Part shown: positions 20,332-30,942 of the stretch, piece by piece | How positions within the stretch are numbered: the stretch's first letter is position 1 | Layout: each line of letters starts with the position of its first letter | DNA from: Salinispora fenicalii | Lineage (GTDB): Bacteria > Actinomycetota > Actinomycetes > Mycobacteriales > Micromonosporaceae | Direction: 5' to 3' | DNA length: 64,000 nt | NCBI RefSeq assembly: GCF_000514815.1 | Contig: NZ_AZWQ01000021.1 | Coordinates: forward strand, 83,047-147,046 | The notes under the pieces: generated by a model | Database searches by the model: none | The model's input: the letters and a program-made list of their open reading frames with translations, nothing else | What the model was told of the DNA's origin: nothing | Translations under genes and position numbers: made by a program

Positions 20332-21882
20332 ATGGTCACTACACTGCCCGCTGCGACCGGCTTCCTGGCCGTGGCCTCACCAGATAGCGGAGTCGCGCTC
20401 CGGCCGGCCTTCGCCGCGCAGGGTTCCCGAACCGTGGTGCGGGAGAGCAACGGTAGGCAACATCTGTACGCGGTCCTGCTGCACGCTGGTGCTGTCCCCG
20501 ATGGGTCCGTGGCCCGCCGCGGCGGCACCGCCGTGCTACTCGCCGGGGAACTCTACAACCAGCCCGACCTGTGTTCGCTGCTGCCCGACGGTGCCGCCGC
20601 CGACAGTGACGTCCATCTGGTGCTCGCGCTGCTCGACAGATACGGCGTATCCGCGTTCCGGCTGTTGAATGGTCGGTTCGCGGTCGTCGCGATGCTCGGG
20701 AACCGGGTCCTCCTCGCGACCGACCACGCGGGTTCGGTGCCGCTGTACGTGACCGCCAGGCCAGGCCAGGTCGCAGCGGCGACGGAGGCGAAGAGCCTGG
20801 CCGGCACGGCGGGCGTGGGCGTGCCGCCCGGCGCTCGGTCCCTGGCGGCGCTGCCCGGCGCTCGGTCCCTGGCGGCGCTGCCCGGGGTGTGCCAGCTGAG
20901 GGCCGGCATGGTCCTGGAGATCGATGTCGCGAAGGGCGCGACAGATGTCCACCGCACCTGGAGGCCGCCGCTCGAGCGTCGCATCCTGCCCGAGGGGGAG
21001 GCCACTGACCTGGTCCGGGACACGCTACGGCACGCTGTGCGGGCCCGGACCGGGACGGACACGCCCTTGGTCGTCATCTCCGGCGGCATCGACTCGTCGA
21101 GCGTCGCGGCGCTCACGGTAGAGGCGGCTGGCGGCGCAACAATCGACACGCTGGCGATGGGCTCCGAGCATGACAACGAGTTCCCCGAGGCCAGGACCGT
21201 CGCCGAGCACCTGGCTACGCGACACAGCGAAATCATCGTGCCGACCGCCGATCTGCTGGCCCAACTGCCGTACGCCGTCTGGGCGGCGGAGACCACCAAC
21301 GTCGACATCATCGAATATCTGCTGCCACTGACGGCGCTCTACCTTCGGGTAGGCGATACGCCCCGGCGCATCCTCACCGGGTACGGTGCCGACATCCCCC
21401 TCGGCGGTATGCACCGGGAGGGCCGGCTACCCGCGCTGGAGCAGGCCGTCAGCCATGACATGGCCACCTTCGACGGGCTCAACGAGATGACCCCGGTCCT
21501 GTCCGCCGTCGGGGGCCACTGGTCCACACACCCCTTTTGGGACCGCGAGGTGTTGGCGGTCCTGACCTCGCTCGAAGCCGGGCTGAAGCACCGCTACGGG
21601 CGAGACAAGTGGGTGCTACGTACCGCGATGGCAGATCTGCTGCCGGCGACGACCGTGAATCGGCCGAAGCTCGGGGTGCACGAGGGCTCCGGCACCACCG
21701 CCGCGTTCTCCGCGTTGCTCGTCAGTGCCGGGGTGCCCCCGTCCCAATTGCGCGAAGCCAAGTATCTCGTCCTCCAGGCGCTGTTCCGCCGAGTTGTCGC
21801 CAATGGAGAGCACCCGGATGCTGTTGACTTCGCGAAAACTGTCGACGAGGTCGCCGGAATGCAACGCCGGTCCGTCGGATGA
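20332..21882 (+). CDS. bls: Beta-lactam synthetase, asparagine-synthetase-like
   Basis: A 516-residue enzyme (513 in S. clavuligerus) that uses ATP to close the four-membered ring of carboxyethylarginine to deoxyguanidinoproclavaminate. The N-terminal glutaminase-like domain lacks the Cys1 nucleophile, as known for BLS. The C-terminal synthetase domain has the ATP pyrophosphatase loop SGGIDSSS, and the catalytic trio Y351 (LTGYGADIPLGG), E385 (GLNEMTPVLS) and K446 (NRPKLGVHEGSGT), each offset by +3 from Y348, E382 and K443 of the model enzyme. A perfect 27-bp tandem duplication (20827-20880) inserts a second copy of PGARSLAAL before the synthetase domain, away from the active site. The pah start follows 49 bases later. 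Confidence 0.95.
   Translation: MVTTLPAATGFLAVASPDSGVALRPAFAAQGSRTVVRESNGRQHLYAVLLHAGAVPDGSVARRGGTAVLLAGELYNQPDLCSLLPDGAAADSDVHLVLALLDRYGVSAFRLLNGRFAVVAMLGNRVLLATDHAGSVPLYVTARPGQVAAATEAKSLAGTAGVGVPPGARSLAALPGARSLAALPGVCQLRAGMVLEIDVAKGATDVHRTWRPPLERRILPEGEATDLVRDTLRHAVRARTGTDTPLVVISGGIDSSSVAALTVEAAGGATIDTLAMGSEHDNEFPEARTVAEHLATRHSEIIVPTADLLAQLPYAVWAAETTNVDIIEYLLPLTALYLRVGDTPRRILTGYGADIPLGGMHREGRLPALEQAVSHDMATFDGLNEMTPVLSAVGGHWSTHPFWDREVLAVLTSLEAGLKHRYGRDKWVLRTAMADLLPATTVNRPKLGVHEGSGTTAAFSALLVSAGVPPSQLREAKYLVLQALFRRVVANGEHPDAVDFAKTVDEVAGMQRRSVG
20827..20880 (+). repeat. 27-bp perfect tandem duplication inside bls
   Basis: Two identical 27-base units (20827-20853 and 20854-20880) encode a nine-residue segment twice in frame, near residues 166-183, in the linker between the glutaminase-like and synthetase domains. 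The absence of any base difference suggests a recent event. Confidence 0.95.
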
Positions 21883-21931
21883 CGAGCGGCTTCCGTGTGT
21901 CCTGACCTTCGACCGGAAGAGCGGTGAAGTG

Positions 21932-23853
<1,922 letters not shown>

Positions 23854-24002
23854 CGCCGCGATGGGTGGCGGCCGAGTGCTGACGGAGTGACCACAGACTG
23901 GCGAACGCCGCGCGGCCGGCCCGGGCCGCGGCGGCTAGCCGGATAATGGCGGTTGAGCACAGGTTCCGTGTTCGGCTCGGCATTCAGGAGGACAACCCAC
24001 TC

Positions 24003-25187
24003 ATGACCGACAGCTCTGTCTCCGCGCCACGGGGCTTCGCGGTGCACACCGCCCACGTGGGCATCCGCGAGGGCGAACGGGACGACCTGACCATCCTGTT
24101 CTCGACGCTCCCGGCCGCCGTCAGCGCGGTCTTCACCCGGTCACGGTTCGTCGGTCCCAGTGTCACACTGAGCCGACTGGCCGCCGCCGACGGGCGGGCC
24201 CGTGGGGTGGTTGTCGTCGCCGGAAACGCGAACGTAGCCACGGGGGCCCGGGGCCTCGAGAACGCGCGTGAGCTGCGGCTTCTTGCCGCGAAGGCGATTG
24301 GGGCAGCGGAGGAGGAGCTACTGGTCGCCTCCACTGGTGTCATCGGGCGGCAGTATCCGATGGATGGCTTGCGAAAGCATCTCACCGCTGTGACCAAGCC
24401 TCCGGCGGACAGCGGGTTCGTGCGGGCGGCACGGGCGATCATGACGACCGACACCCGGGAGAAGATCGCGGTACGCCGGATCGGCGACGCCACGCTCGTC
24501 GGCATCGCCAAGGGCGTCGGCATGATAGAGCCGGACATGGCCACGCTGCTGACCTACTTCGCCACCGACGCACGGCTGGCCCCCGGGGAGCAGGACCGCC
24601 TCTTCCGTCGCGTGATGGACCGCACCTTCAACGCGCTCAGCATCGACACCGACACCTCCACCAGCGACTCGGCGGCCCTCTTCGCCAATGGTCTGGCTGG
24701 CGAGGTCGACGCGGAGGAGTTCGAGCGGGCGTTGGCTTCGGTCGCGCTTGAGCTCGTCAAGGAGATCACCCGCGACGGCGAAGGCGCGACCAAGACGATC
24801 ACCGTTGAGGTGAGCGGTGCCCGCGATGTGGACCAGGCGAAGCGGGTCGGGAAGGCCGTCGTCAACTCACCGCTGGTCAAGACCGCCGTCCACGGCGGTG
24901 ACCCCAACTGGGGCCGGGTCGCGATGGCTGTCGGTAAATGCTCCGACGACACCGACATCGATCAGGACGCGGTGACGATCCGGTTCGGCGACACGGTTGT
25001 CTACCCGCCGGCCGGCACTCCAGTAGATCAGAACGATGACCGGGCCCGTGAGCTCGTAGCCGAGCATCTTGCCCAGGATGAGGTCGTCATCGGTGTCGAC
25101 CTCGACATCGCGGAAGGGGCCTTCACGGTCTACGGATGTGATCTGACCACCGACTACGTTCGTCTCAACGCGCACTACACCACCTGA
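24003..25187 (+). CDS. oat: Ornithine acetyltransferase (OAT2/ArgJ-type) of the clavam cluster
   Basis: A 394-residue ArgJ-family enzyme, 393 in S. clavuligerus OAT2. It makes N-acetylglutamate and ornithine by acetyl transfer and is thought to help supply arginine for the clavam route. These proteins are made as a precursor that cleaves itself: the nucleophile T181 sits in GIAKGVGMIEPDMATLLTYF, so the alpha chain is residues 1-180 and the beta chain starts at T181, exactly as in OAT2. The ATG at 24003 is chosen because aggagg lies about ten bases upstream and the longer in-frame start adds an unrelated leader. It follows cas after about 150 bases and closes the rightward operon. Confidence 0.92.
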   Translation: MTDSSVSAPRGFAVHTAHVGIREGERDDLTILFSTLPAAVSAVFTRSRFVGPSVTLSRLAAADGRARGVVVVAGNANVATGARGLENARELRLLAAKAIGAAEEELLVASTGVIGRQYPMDGLRKHLTAVTKPPADSGFVRAARAIMTTDTREKIAVRRIGDATLVGIAKGVGMIEPDMATLLTYFATDARLAPGEQDRLFRRVMDRTFNALSIDTDTSTSDSAALFANGLAGEVDAEEFERALASVALELVKEITRDGEGATKTITVEVSGARDVDQAKRVGKAVVNSPLVKTAVHGGDPNWGRVAMAVGKCSDDTDIDQDAVTIRFGDTVVYPPAGTPVDQNDDRARELVAEHLAQDEVVIGVDLDIAEGAFTVYGCDLTTDYVRLNAHYTT

Positions 25188-25205
25188 GCCAGAGCGGGTG
25201 TCGCC

Positions 25206-25255
25206 GACTGACCCGGGGGCGCGGGTCGATCCACGCCCCGGCGTTCGGTCAGTTG
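25206..25255. terminator. Two-tier hairpin between convergent oat and aldo/keto reductase genes
   Basis: An outer stem (gactgacc with ggtcagtt, one G-U pair) encloses an inner stem (ggggcg with cgcccc). It begins after oat and covers the last codons of the convergent reductase gene, so it may end transcription both ways. Confidence 0.55.
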
Positions 25256-26259
25256 CCGACGAGGCCCATGAGAAAGGCGTCGTAGCGCGTACCCGAAATC
25301 GCGGCGGGGGGCAGGGCCGCCTCGATTTCCAGGAGCTGCCCGGCACTGAGGTTCGTCTCGATGGCCGCAAGGTTCTCCACCAGGTGATCGCGGCGCCCGG
25401 TGCCCGGAATCGCCACGACGTCCTCGCCTCGATGGTGTAGCCAGGCCAGGCTCAGCTGGGCGAGCGTCAGCTCGTGTCGTTCGGCAAGCGCCCGCAACGG
25501 TTCCAGGGCAACAAGATTGCGGGGCAGGTGCTCCTCGGAGAACCGCGGCAGGGTACGCCGGAAGTCGCCTTCGCGAAAGGTGGTCGTCGGGGTGACCTGC
25601 CCGGCGAGAAATCCGCGCCCCAAGGGGCAGCTGGCGATAACTCCCACACCGAGTTCGCGACACACCCCGAGCACGTTCTCCTCGATGTCGCGGGTCCACA
25701 GGGACCACTCGGACTGCACGGCCGTGACGGGATGAACGGCGTGCGCACGCCGCAGCGTCTCCGCCGAGACCTCGGAGAGGCAGACGTGACGAACTTTGCC
25801 TTCCCGGACGAGCTCGGCCATCGCTTCCATGGCCTCCTCGATGTGTTCACCCGGCGCGACCCAGTGCTTGGTGTAGATGTCCAGATGCTCCACGCCGAGT
25901 CGGTTCAGTGACGCCTCACAGCGACTTCGGATGTAGGCGCGGTCGCCGCGAACCCCCAGGAAGTCGCCGCTGGCAGACCGTTCGAGCCCCACCTTGGTGG
26001 CGATGAGGATCCGGTCGCGCCGGCCCACCACGGCCGCGCCGACCAGCCGTTCGCCATAGCCGAGGCCCTGGACGTCGGCGGTGTCCAATAGGGTCACGCC
26101 TCGATCGATCGCCTCGTGCACGGTGGCGATCGCCTCGGCCCGGTCCGTCTCGCCGTAGAACGAGCTCAGGCTGAGACAGCCGAGCCCTTGCCCACTGACG
26201 GCAAGGTCACCCAGCTTTCGGGCGGGTGTCCTGCTCCGGTCAGCCGAGGAGTCGGTCAC
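25249..26259 (-). CDS. Cvm1-like aldo/keto reductase with an unusual active site
   Basis: A 336-residue protein of the aldo/keto reductase fold. In S. clavuligerus the AKR Cvm1 is required for 5S clavam production, and the position beside an aminotransferase supports a similar role: reduction of an aldehyde formed after clavaminate. Of the catalytic tetrad, D59 (LLDTAD), K89 (IATKVG) and H132 (YTKHWVAP) are present, but the acid/base Tyr expected five residues after the Asp is Gln (Q64 in DTADVQGLGYG). A Tyr occurs at 68. The codon is unambiguous in the sequence. The protein might be catalytically altered, use another residue, or act as a binding protein. GTG start at 26259, overlapping the upstream aminotransferase gene by 20 bases. 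Confidence 0.85.
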   Translation of the reverse strand: MTDSSADRSRTPARKLGDLAVSGQGLGCLSLSSFYGETDRAEAIATVHEAIDRGVTLLDTADVQGLGYGERLVGAAVVGRRDRILIATKVGLERSASGDFLGVRGDRAYIRSRCEASLNRLGVEHLDIYTKHWVAPGEHIEEAMEAMAELVREGKVRHVCLSEVSAETLRRAHAVHPVTAVQSEWSLWTRDIEENVLGVCRELGVGVIASCPLGRGFLAGQVTPTTTFREGDFRRTLPRFSEEHLPRNLVALEPLRALAERHELTLAQLSLAWLHHRGEDVVAIPGTGRRDHLVENLAAIETNLSAGQLLEIEAALPPAAISGTRYDAFLMGLVGN

Positions 26260-27586
26260 AGCTCTCCTCCAGTACGTCCAGTGCGTCGTTGAGCAGGGTC
26301 TCGGGCATCACCAGTGAAGGTAGGAAGCGGAGCACGTTGCCGTAGGTGCCGACGGTGAGGAGGACGACGCCCTCCGCCTGGCAGGCCCGGGCCAACCGGT
26401 CGGCCCCGTGCGCGTCTGGGCGGCCGGTGTCGGGGTGCACGATCTCGGCGCCGATCATCGCTCCACGGCCCCGCACCTCTCCCACCTCGGGGTGGGCGGC
26501 GGCGATCGCGGTGAGGCGGGTGGTCAGTGTGGTCCCGATCTGCCGTGCCTTCGCCCGCAGATCCTGCTCCCGCATGGAGCGGATGGCAGCGAGGGCCGCG
26601 GCGCAGGCGACGGGGTTTCCGCCGAACGTCCCACCGAAACCGCCGGGCTGCACCGCGTCCATGAACTCCGCGCGCCCGGTGACCCCGGCCAGTGGCAGAC
26701 CACCGGCGAGCGCTTTCGCGGTGATGACCAGATCTGGCGTGATTCCCTCGTGGTCGCTGGCGAACCAGGCACCGGTCCGACAGAAGCCGCTCTGAATTTC
26801 GTCCGCTACGAAGAGCGCTCCGTTGCGGCGGCACCAGTCCGCCAGTTCGGTGAGGAAACCCGGGGCCGGGACGACAATCCCGCCCTCTCCCTGCAGCGGC
26901 TCCACCACCACCGCGGCGACGTTCTCCGCGCCGACCTGGCGTTCGAGCGTCTCCACGGCCCGGCTGACCGCCTCCTTTCCCGTCATGCCCTTCGGGTCGC
27001 GGTACGGGTACGAGGCAGGAATGTGGTGAATATCCGGCACGAACGGCCCGAAGTGCTGCTTGTAGGGGGCGTTCTTGGCGGTCAACGCGAGCGCCAGGTT
27101 GGTCCGGCCGTGGTACGCGTGGTCCAAGGCGACGATCGCCGTACGTCCCGTGGCCGCCCTAGCGACCTTGACGGCGTTCTCGACGGCCTCAGCACCGGTG
27201 CTCAGCAGCACGGATCGCTTTGGATGGTCGCCCGGAGTCAGCCGGGCCAGTTCCTCGCACACCGCGACGTAGCCCTCGTACGGTGTCGCCAGGAAGCAGG
27301 TGTGCGTCAGGGACGCCACCTGCTCGCGTACCGCGGTGACGACCTCCGGCGCGGGGTTGCCCACCGAGGTCACGCCGAGGCCCGAGCCGAGGTCGATGAG
27401 GGTGTTGCCGTCGACGTCGTGCAGCAGCCCCGCTCCGGCCGCCTCGATGAACGTCGGAACCGCGCAGCCGACGCCCCGCGCGACCGTTGCCCCGCGTCGC
27501 TCCAGCATGCTCCGGGACCGTGGCCCGGGTAGCTCGGTAACCAGTTCACGCTGCAAGGCCCGAACGGAGGTGGTCGACATGGTCAC
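26240..27586 (-). CDS. Cvm6-like class III PLP aminotransferase
   Basis: A PLP enzyme of the GabT/ornithine aminotransferase family, about 449 residues. The Schiff-base lysine lies in VITAKALAGGLPL (K289 counted from the ATG at 27580), D260 of VADEIQSGFCRTG contacts the cofactor, and STGAEAVENA binds its phosphate. In S. clavuligerus, the aminotransferase Cvm6 belongs to the 5S clavam pathway and is proposed to remove the amine from the clavaminate side chain; the same step is inferred here. GTG at 27586 is preferred because ggag lies six bases upstream; the ATG at 27580 is the alternative. It is cotranscribed with the reductase gene, divergent from the nitroreductase, and shares no similarity with the general metabolic genes around it. 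Confidence 0.9.
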   Translation of the reverse strand: MTMSTTSVRALQRELVTELPGPRSRSMLERRGATVARGVGCAVPTFIEAAGAGLLHDVDGNTLIDLGSGLGVTSVGNPAPEVVTAVREQVASLTHTCFLATPYEGYVAVCEELARLTPGDHPKRSVLLSTGAEAVENAVKVARAATGRTAIVALDHAYHGRTNLALALTAKNAPYKQHFGPFVPDIHHIPASYPYRDPKGMTGKEAVSRAVETLERQVGAENVAAVVVEPLQGEGGIVVPAPGFLTELADWCRRNGALFVADEIQSGFCRTGAWFASDHEGITPDLVITAKALAGGLPLAGVTGRAEFMDAVQPGGFGGTFGGNPVACAAALAAIRSMREQDLRAKARQIGTTLTTRLTAIAAAHPEVGEVRGRGAMIGAEIVHPDTGRPDAHGADRLARACQAEGVVLLTVGTYGNVLRFLPSLVMPETLLNDALDVLEESCDRLLG

Positions 27587-27737
27587 GAGTCTCTCCTCTG
27601 GACTTCTGCGAGTTCGAGGCCCAGGCCGGGCCCGCCGGACTGTCGCTGACGGCGTTGTTCGCTCACCGAGCGACCACATGAAACGGATGGTATCAACCGT
27701 GGTGGATTAATTTCGAAGAGTGATGGGAAGAATTCAT

Positions 27738-27764
27738 CAAGGTTTTTCCAAGATGGATTCAAAC
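27738..27764 (+). promoter_or_regulatory. Candidate SARP operator between the divergent aminotransferase and nitroreductase genes
   Basis: CAAGG (27738), CAAGA (27749) and CAAAC (27760) form a direct-repeat triplet with exact 11-base spacing, which places each copy on the same face of the DNA. The motif closely resembles the triplet before ceaS. It is about 40 bases before the preferred nitroreductase start and about 150 bases from the aminotransferase start. Confidence 0.52.
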
Positions 27765-27806
27765 ACGGCGGGTGATCCTTCTTGGGCCGATGACAAGGGG
27801 ATGACC

Positions 27807-28460
27807 ATGGCCATGCTGAACCTCAGTTCCGACGAACTGCTCACCACGACCAAGTCCGTTCGTAAGCGACTCGACCTCACCCGCCCTGTCCCGCTCGAAC
27901 TGGTCAAGGAGTGCCTGAAAGTAGCGCTGCAGGCGCCGACGGGAAGTAATCGCCAAACGTGGCACTTCGTCGTCATCACCGATCACGACAAGCGCAAGGT
28001 GATCGGTGACTTCTATCGGCGTGCGGTGCACACCTACCTGGCATCCGAGGGCTCCTGCGGAACGCTTTTCCAGGAGGACGCCGAGCGGCACCGCACACAG
28101 CAGCGGGTGGCCGACAGTGTTGCCTATCTCGGTGAACACATGGCCGAGGTTCCGGTACATGTCATTCCCTGCCTTGATGCCACCGCCGCGCCGGAATACA
28201 ACGATGCCGGCCGGTGGGGATCGATCATCCAGGCCTCGTGGAGCTATTCGCTCGCAGCCCGGGCGCGGGGCCTGGGCACCGCGTGGACAACCCTGCACCT
28301 CATGTACGAAAGGGAGATTGCTGACCTGTTGGGGCTGCCCGACGGGCTGATCCAGGCGGCGCTGCTGCCGACGGCCTACACGATCGGCACGGACTTCAAA
28401 CCGGCCCCACGACAGCCACTGGAGTCGGTGCTGCACCTCAACTCGTGGACGGCGGGGTGA
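27807..28460 (+). CDS. Nitroreductase-family flavoprotein in the clavam cluster
   Basis: The product has 217 residues from the ATG at 27807, which is chosen because aagggg stands six bases upstream; a longer frame from 27720 would cross the putative operator. The FMN-binding nitroreductase pattern is clear: KSVRKRLDLTRPVP, QAPTGSNRQTWHFVVITD (the flavin-phosphate binding start) and ARARGLGTAWTTLH. Family members use NAD(P)H to reduce nitro groups, quinones, enones or flavin. I know of no such gene in the described clavam clusters, where flavin reductase and monooxygenase genes (cvm3, cvm5) are known; it might replace them or carry out a new tailoring step. It is divergent from the aminotransferase gene. 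Confidence 0.82.
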   Translation: MAMLNLSSDELLTTTKSVRKRLDLTRPVPLELVKECLKVALQAPTGSNRQTWHFVVITDHDKRKVIGDFYRRAVHTYLASEGSCGTLFQEDAERHRTQQRVADSVAYLGEHMAEVPVHVIPCLDATAAPEYNDAGRWGSIIQASWSYSLAARARGLGTAWTTLHLMYEREIADLLGLPDGLIQAALLPTAYTIGTDFKPAPRQPLESVLHLNSWTAG

Positions 28461-28635
28461 CGGGCGCCCGCGGCAACCAGGTGGGACGGCGGGCGGTGGG
28501 GCTGCGGGACAACCTGGTTCCGTTCGCGCCGCAGGGCTGGCTGGCTCGCCCCTGCGGCGGCGACGCTGGTGTGGAGCTTCGTCGGCTGAGAGGCGCCTAC
28601 ACGGAGAGTTTCGCCACCCCGCGACGCGAGCGGGG

Positions 28636-30942
28636 CTACCGGAGCCCGAACGGGTACCAGAGCGGGGGCAGCCGTTTCGCCGCCTGTTCGGCCAGTTCGA
28701 GGATAGGTCTGATCGCCCCCCAGGCGCCCGTGTTCAGAGCTACCCTCCGGCCGCGGAGGACTGCCTCAAGGCTGGCGGCTCCGCCAGCGCCACTTGCGGT
28801 CCGCACTCTGCTCACCAGGTGGTGAAGTTCAACCCTGCGGGTGGGGCTCATGTCCGTCAACACCAGGTCACGCACCAACTCCTGGGCGAAAGTGAGGTTG
28901 TTGTCGGCGACACAGGAGCGGATCAGGCCAGAACGCAGCGCGCTGTGCACAGCGTCCACCGGCACGCCCAGCAGATGTAGGACCGACGACAGGAGTCGAG
29001 GCTCGACCACGGTACCGATCACGGCACAGACCTCGACTACCGCGAGCGCATCCGGCGGGCACTCCGCCAGCCGTCCCCGGACGACGACCTTCACCCGGAA
29101 GGGTAGTTGCCTTCGGAGGGTGTGGGAGTCGACTTCCGGCGTCAGTGAGAGGGCCATCCGGGTTAGCAGGAAGGGGTTGCCGCCCGTCAAACGGTGCAGG
29201 TTCGAGATCTCGTCCGAAGAGACGTCCATGCCGCAAAGACTCGTGATCACCGCTTCGGATCCAGCTCGCGGAAACGGCGTGAGTAGGAGATCGTCAACTA
29301 TGTCCTCCTGGAGGATTCCGGAAAGCGTTTGCTGTAGTTCCGGATTGGTTGATACGGCATGATCGCGCACGGTGGCGATTACGGTGAACCGGGGGTCTCG
29401 GGTCTCCCGAATCAGCCGGTGCAGCAGGTGCAGGCTCCCACTGTCCGTGTAGTGGATATCTTCGAGGAAGAGCGCGATCGGTGCCTGCCGACCGGCCTTG
29501 TCGATAGCCCGATACACCTCCTCGTAGCTCGGCCGCCGCTCTGGTGCCGGGTCGCTCCGATCTTCCGTCGTCGCCTCGTCGTTCGCCATGGCGTTGGGTC
29601 GGGCGACGCAGCGGCGTGACGTCCGAGCTACCTGGCCCCAGATGTCCAGCTCCGACGCGTCGGTGGAGTGTTTCCCCCGGGCCCAGATGACCTCGGTCCC
29701 GGCGGCGAGGAGTTCCCGCTCGAATGCCTGGAGGAGGAATGTCTTGCCCACTCCTTGTTCGCCAACGACGAGTAGCACCCGGCCGTAGCTACCGGGTTCC
29801 GCCATCATCCGGAGACGCGCCATGGCGGCACGGCGTCCGACCAACCGTTCATCGGCGGGTGGAAGCGGGCTCGTCGGGGTTTCAACGGTGGGAGTTGGCA
29901 TCGACTCCGTGTCCGGGGTGACCACCACGGGCTCACCGATCGAAAGCTCCTTCCGGAGGACGGCCTGGTGCAGCTTCTGTAGCTGGGTGCTGGCATCTAC
30001 TCCGAGTTCAGCGGCGAGGTAGGAACGAATGTGTTCGTAGGTCAGCAGTGCTTTCGCTGGTTGGCCGCTGTGGTACTGGGCCAGCATGAGTCGGCCTGCC
30101 AGGCGTTCTTGCATGGGGTTGCGGCGGACCTCTTCCCCCAGCCGCTCGATCACTTCGTCGTGCTGGTGCAGCTTGAGCGCTGCGTCCGCCCAGATCTGCA
30201 GTCCTCGGAGTCGTAACTGGTCGAGACGGGTGGCTTCGAGTGCCGCGAAGCTGTAGGCCGTCAGCTCGTCGTACGGCGTGCCGTGCCAGAGGGAGAGGGC
30301 GGACTCTGCAGCTCCTTTCGCGGAGTTGGGATGACCTTCGTCCATTAGTTCCGAGGCGAGCTCGATGGCATCTTGAAACTGCACGAAGTCGGTGCACCCG
30401 AGGTCTGTCTCCAGCATGTAACCGGACGCTAGGTGGCGGATCCTGATCTGGAACTGGTGGTTCGTCCCGGAGGTTTCATCAAGTGACTGCCGCAACCTCG
30501 AAATGTACGAATAGATTGTGCTACGAACAGATGCTGGCGGCTTTGCCCCCCAGAGCGAGTCAATTATCCTTGGTATGGAAATGGACTTTCCGGCATTGAT
30601 GAGTAGTAGTGCGAACAGGGCGCGTTGGCGTGGAGGTCCAAGACGGAAGCACCGTTTGTCGCCGGCTCTGATCGAGATCTTTCCCATCGTCTGGATCGTC
30701 ACGGCCGAGGCCGTGGCGCACCTTGAGTACGGGGTGGTGAGCGCGCGGTTCGGGTTGGTGGCTCGGCGTGGTTCCTCGGCTGATTTGGCTCTGCCTCGCG
30801 GTGGCGGTGTCCCGGTGGTGTGGCCAATCGGCTTGGCCTTGTCGGCGGTCTTGCGGAGCTCGGTGATGTACGTCTGTGCGGTGCGGTTGGCCGGAGCGCC
30901 CCCTTTGCCGCTGGGGCGTTCCGGTGGTTGCTTCGTCTTCAC
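28636..30942 (-). CDS. SARP-AAA transcriptional regulator (Cvm7-like), likely cluster activator
   Basis: A 768-residue regulator. From about residue 85 it has the SARP winged-helix domain (GPPRQRALFALLLINAG, IIDSLWGAKPPASVRSTIYSYISRLRQSLD) followed by the bacterial transcriptional activator (BTAD) domain to about 330, then an ATPase domain with Walker A VGEQGVGKTFLL near 425 and Walker B APIALFLEDIHYTD near 520. In S. clavuligerus the large SARP-type Cvm7p controls 5S clavams, so this is the likely pathway activator. GTG at 30942 has gaggaag five bases before it and gives an unusual basic, Pro-rich N-terminal extension of about 80 residues; starts at 30702 or 30687 would give a more usual N-terminus. 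The C-terminal TPR region of full-length AfsR-type proteins is absent. Confidence 0.88.
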   Translation of the reverse strand: MKTKQPPERPSGKGGAPANRTAQTYITELRKTADKAKPIGHTTGTPPPRGRAKSAEEPRRATNPNRALTTPYSRCATASAVTIQTMGKISIRAGDKRCFRLGPPRQRALFALLLINAGKSISIPRIIDSLWGAKPPASVRSTIYSYISRLRQSLDETSGTNHQFQIRIRHLASGYMLETDLGCTDFVQFQDAIELASELMDEGHPNSAKGAAESALSLWHGTPYDELTAYSFAALEATRLDQLRLRGLQIWADAALKLHQHDEVIERLGEEVRRNPMQERLAGRLMLAQYHSGQPAKALLTYEHIRSYLAAELGVDASTQLQKLHQAVLRKELSIGEPVVVTPDTESMPTPTVETPTSPLPPADERLVGRRAAMARLRMMAEPGSYGRVLLVVGEQGVGKTFLLQAFERELLAAGTEVIWARGKHSTDASELDIWGQVARTSRRCVARPNAMANDEATTEDRSDPAPERRPSYEEVYRAIDKAGRQAPIALFLEDIHYTDSGSLHLLHRLIRETRDPRFTVIATVRDHAVSTNPELQQTLSGILQEDIVDDLLLTPFPRAGSEAVITSLCGMDVSSDEISNLHRLTGGNPFLLTRMALSLTPEVDSHTLRRQLPFRVKVVVRGRLAECPPDALAVVEVCAVIGTVVEPRLLSSVLHLLGVPVDAVHSALRSGLIRSCVADNNLTFAQELVRDLVLTDMSPTRRVELHHLVSRVRTASGAGGAASLEAVLRGRRVALNTGAWGAIRPILELAEQAAKRLPPLWYPFGLR

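Noticed and set aside
23946-24002. Earlier in-frame start for oat
   Set aside because: The ATG at 24003 has an aggagg site and puts the self-cleavage Thr at residue 181, as in the known enzyme.
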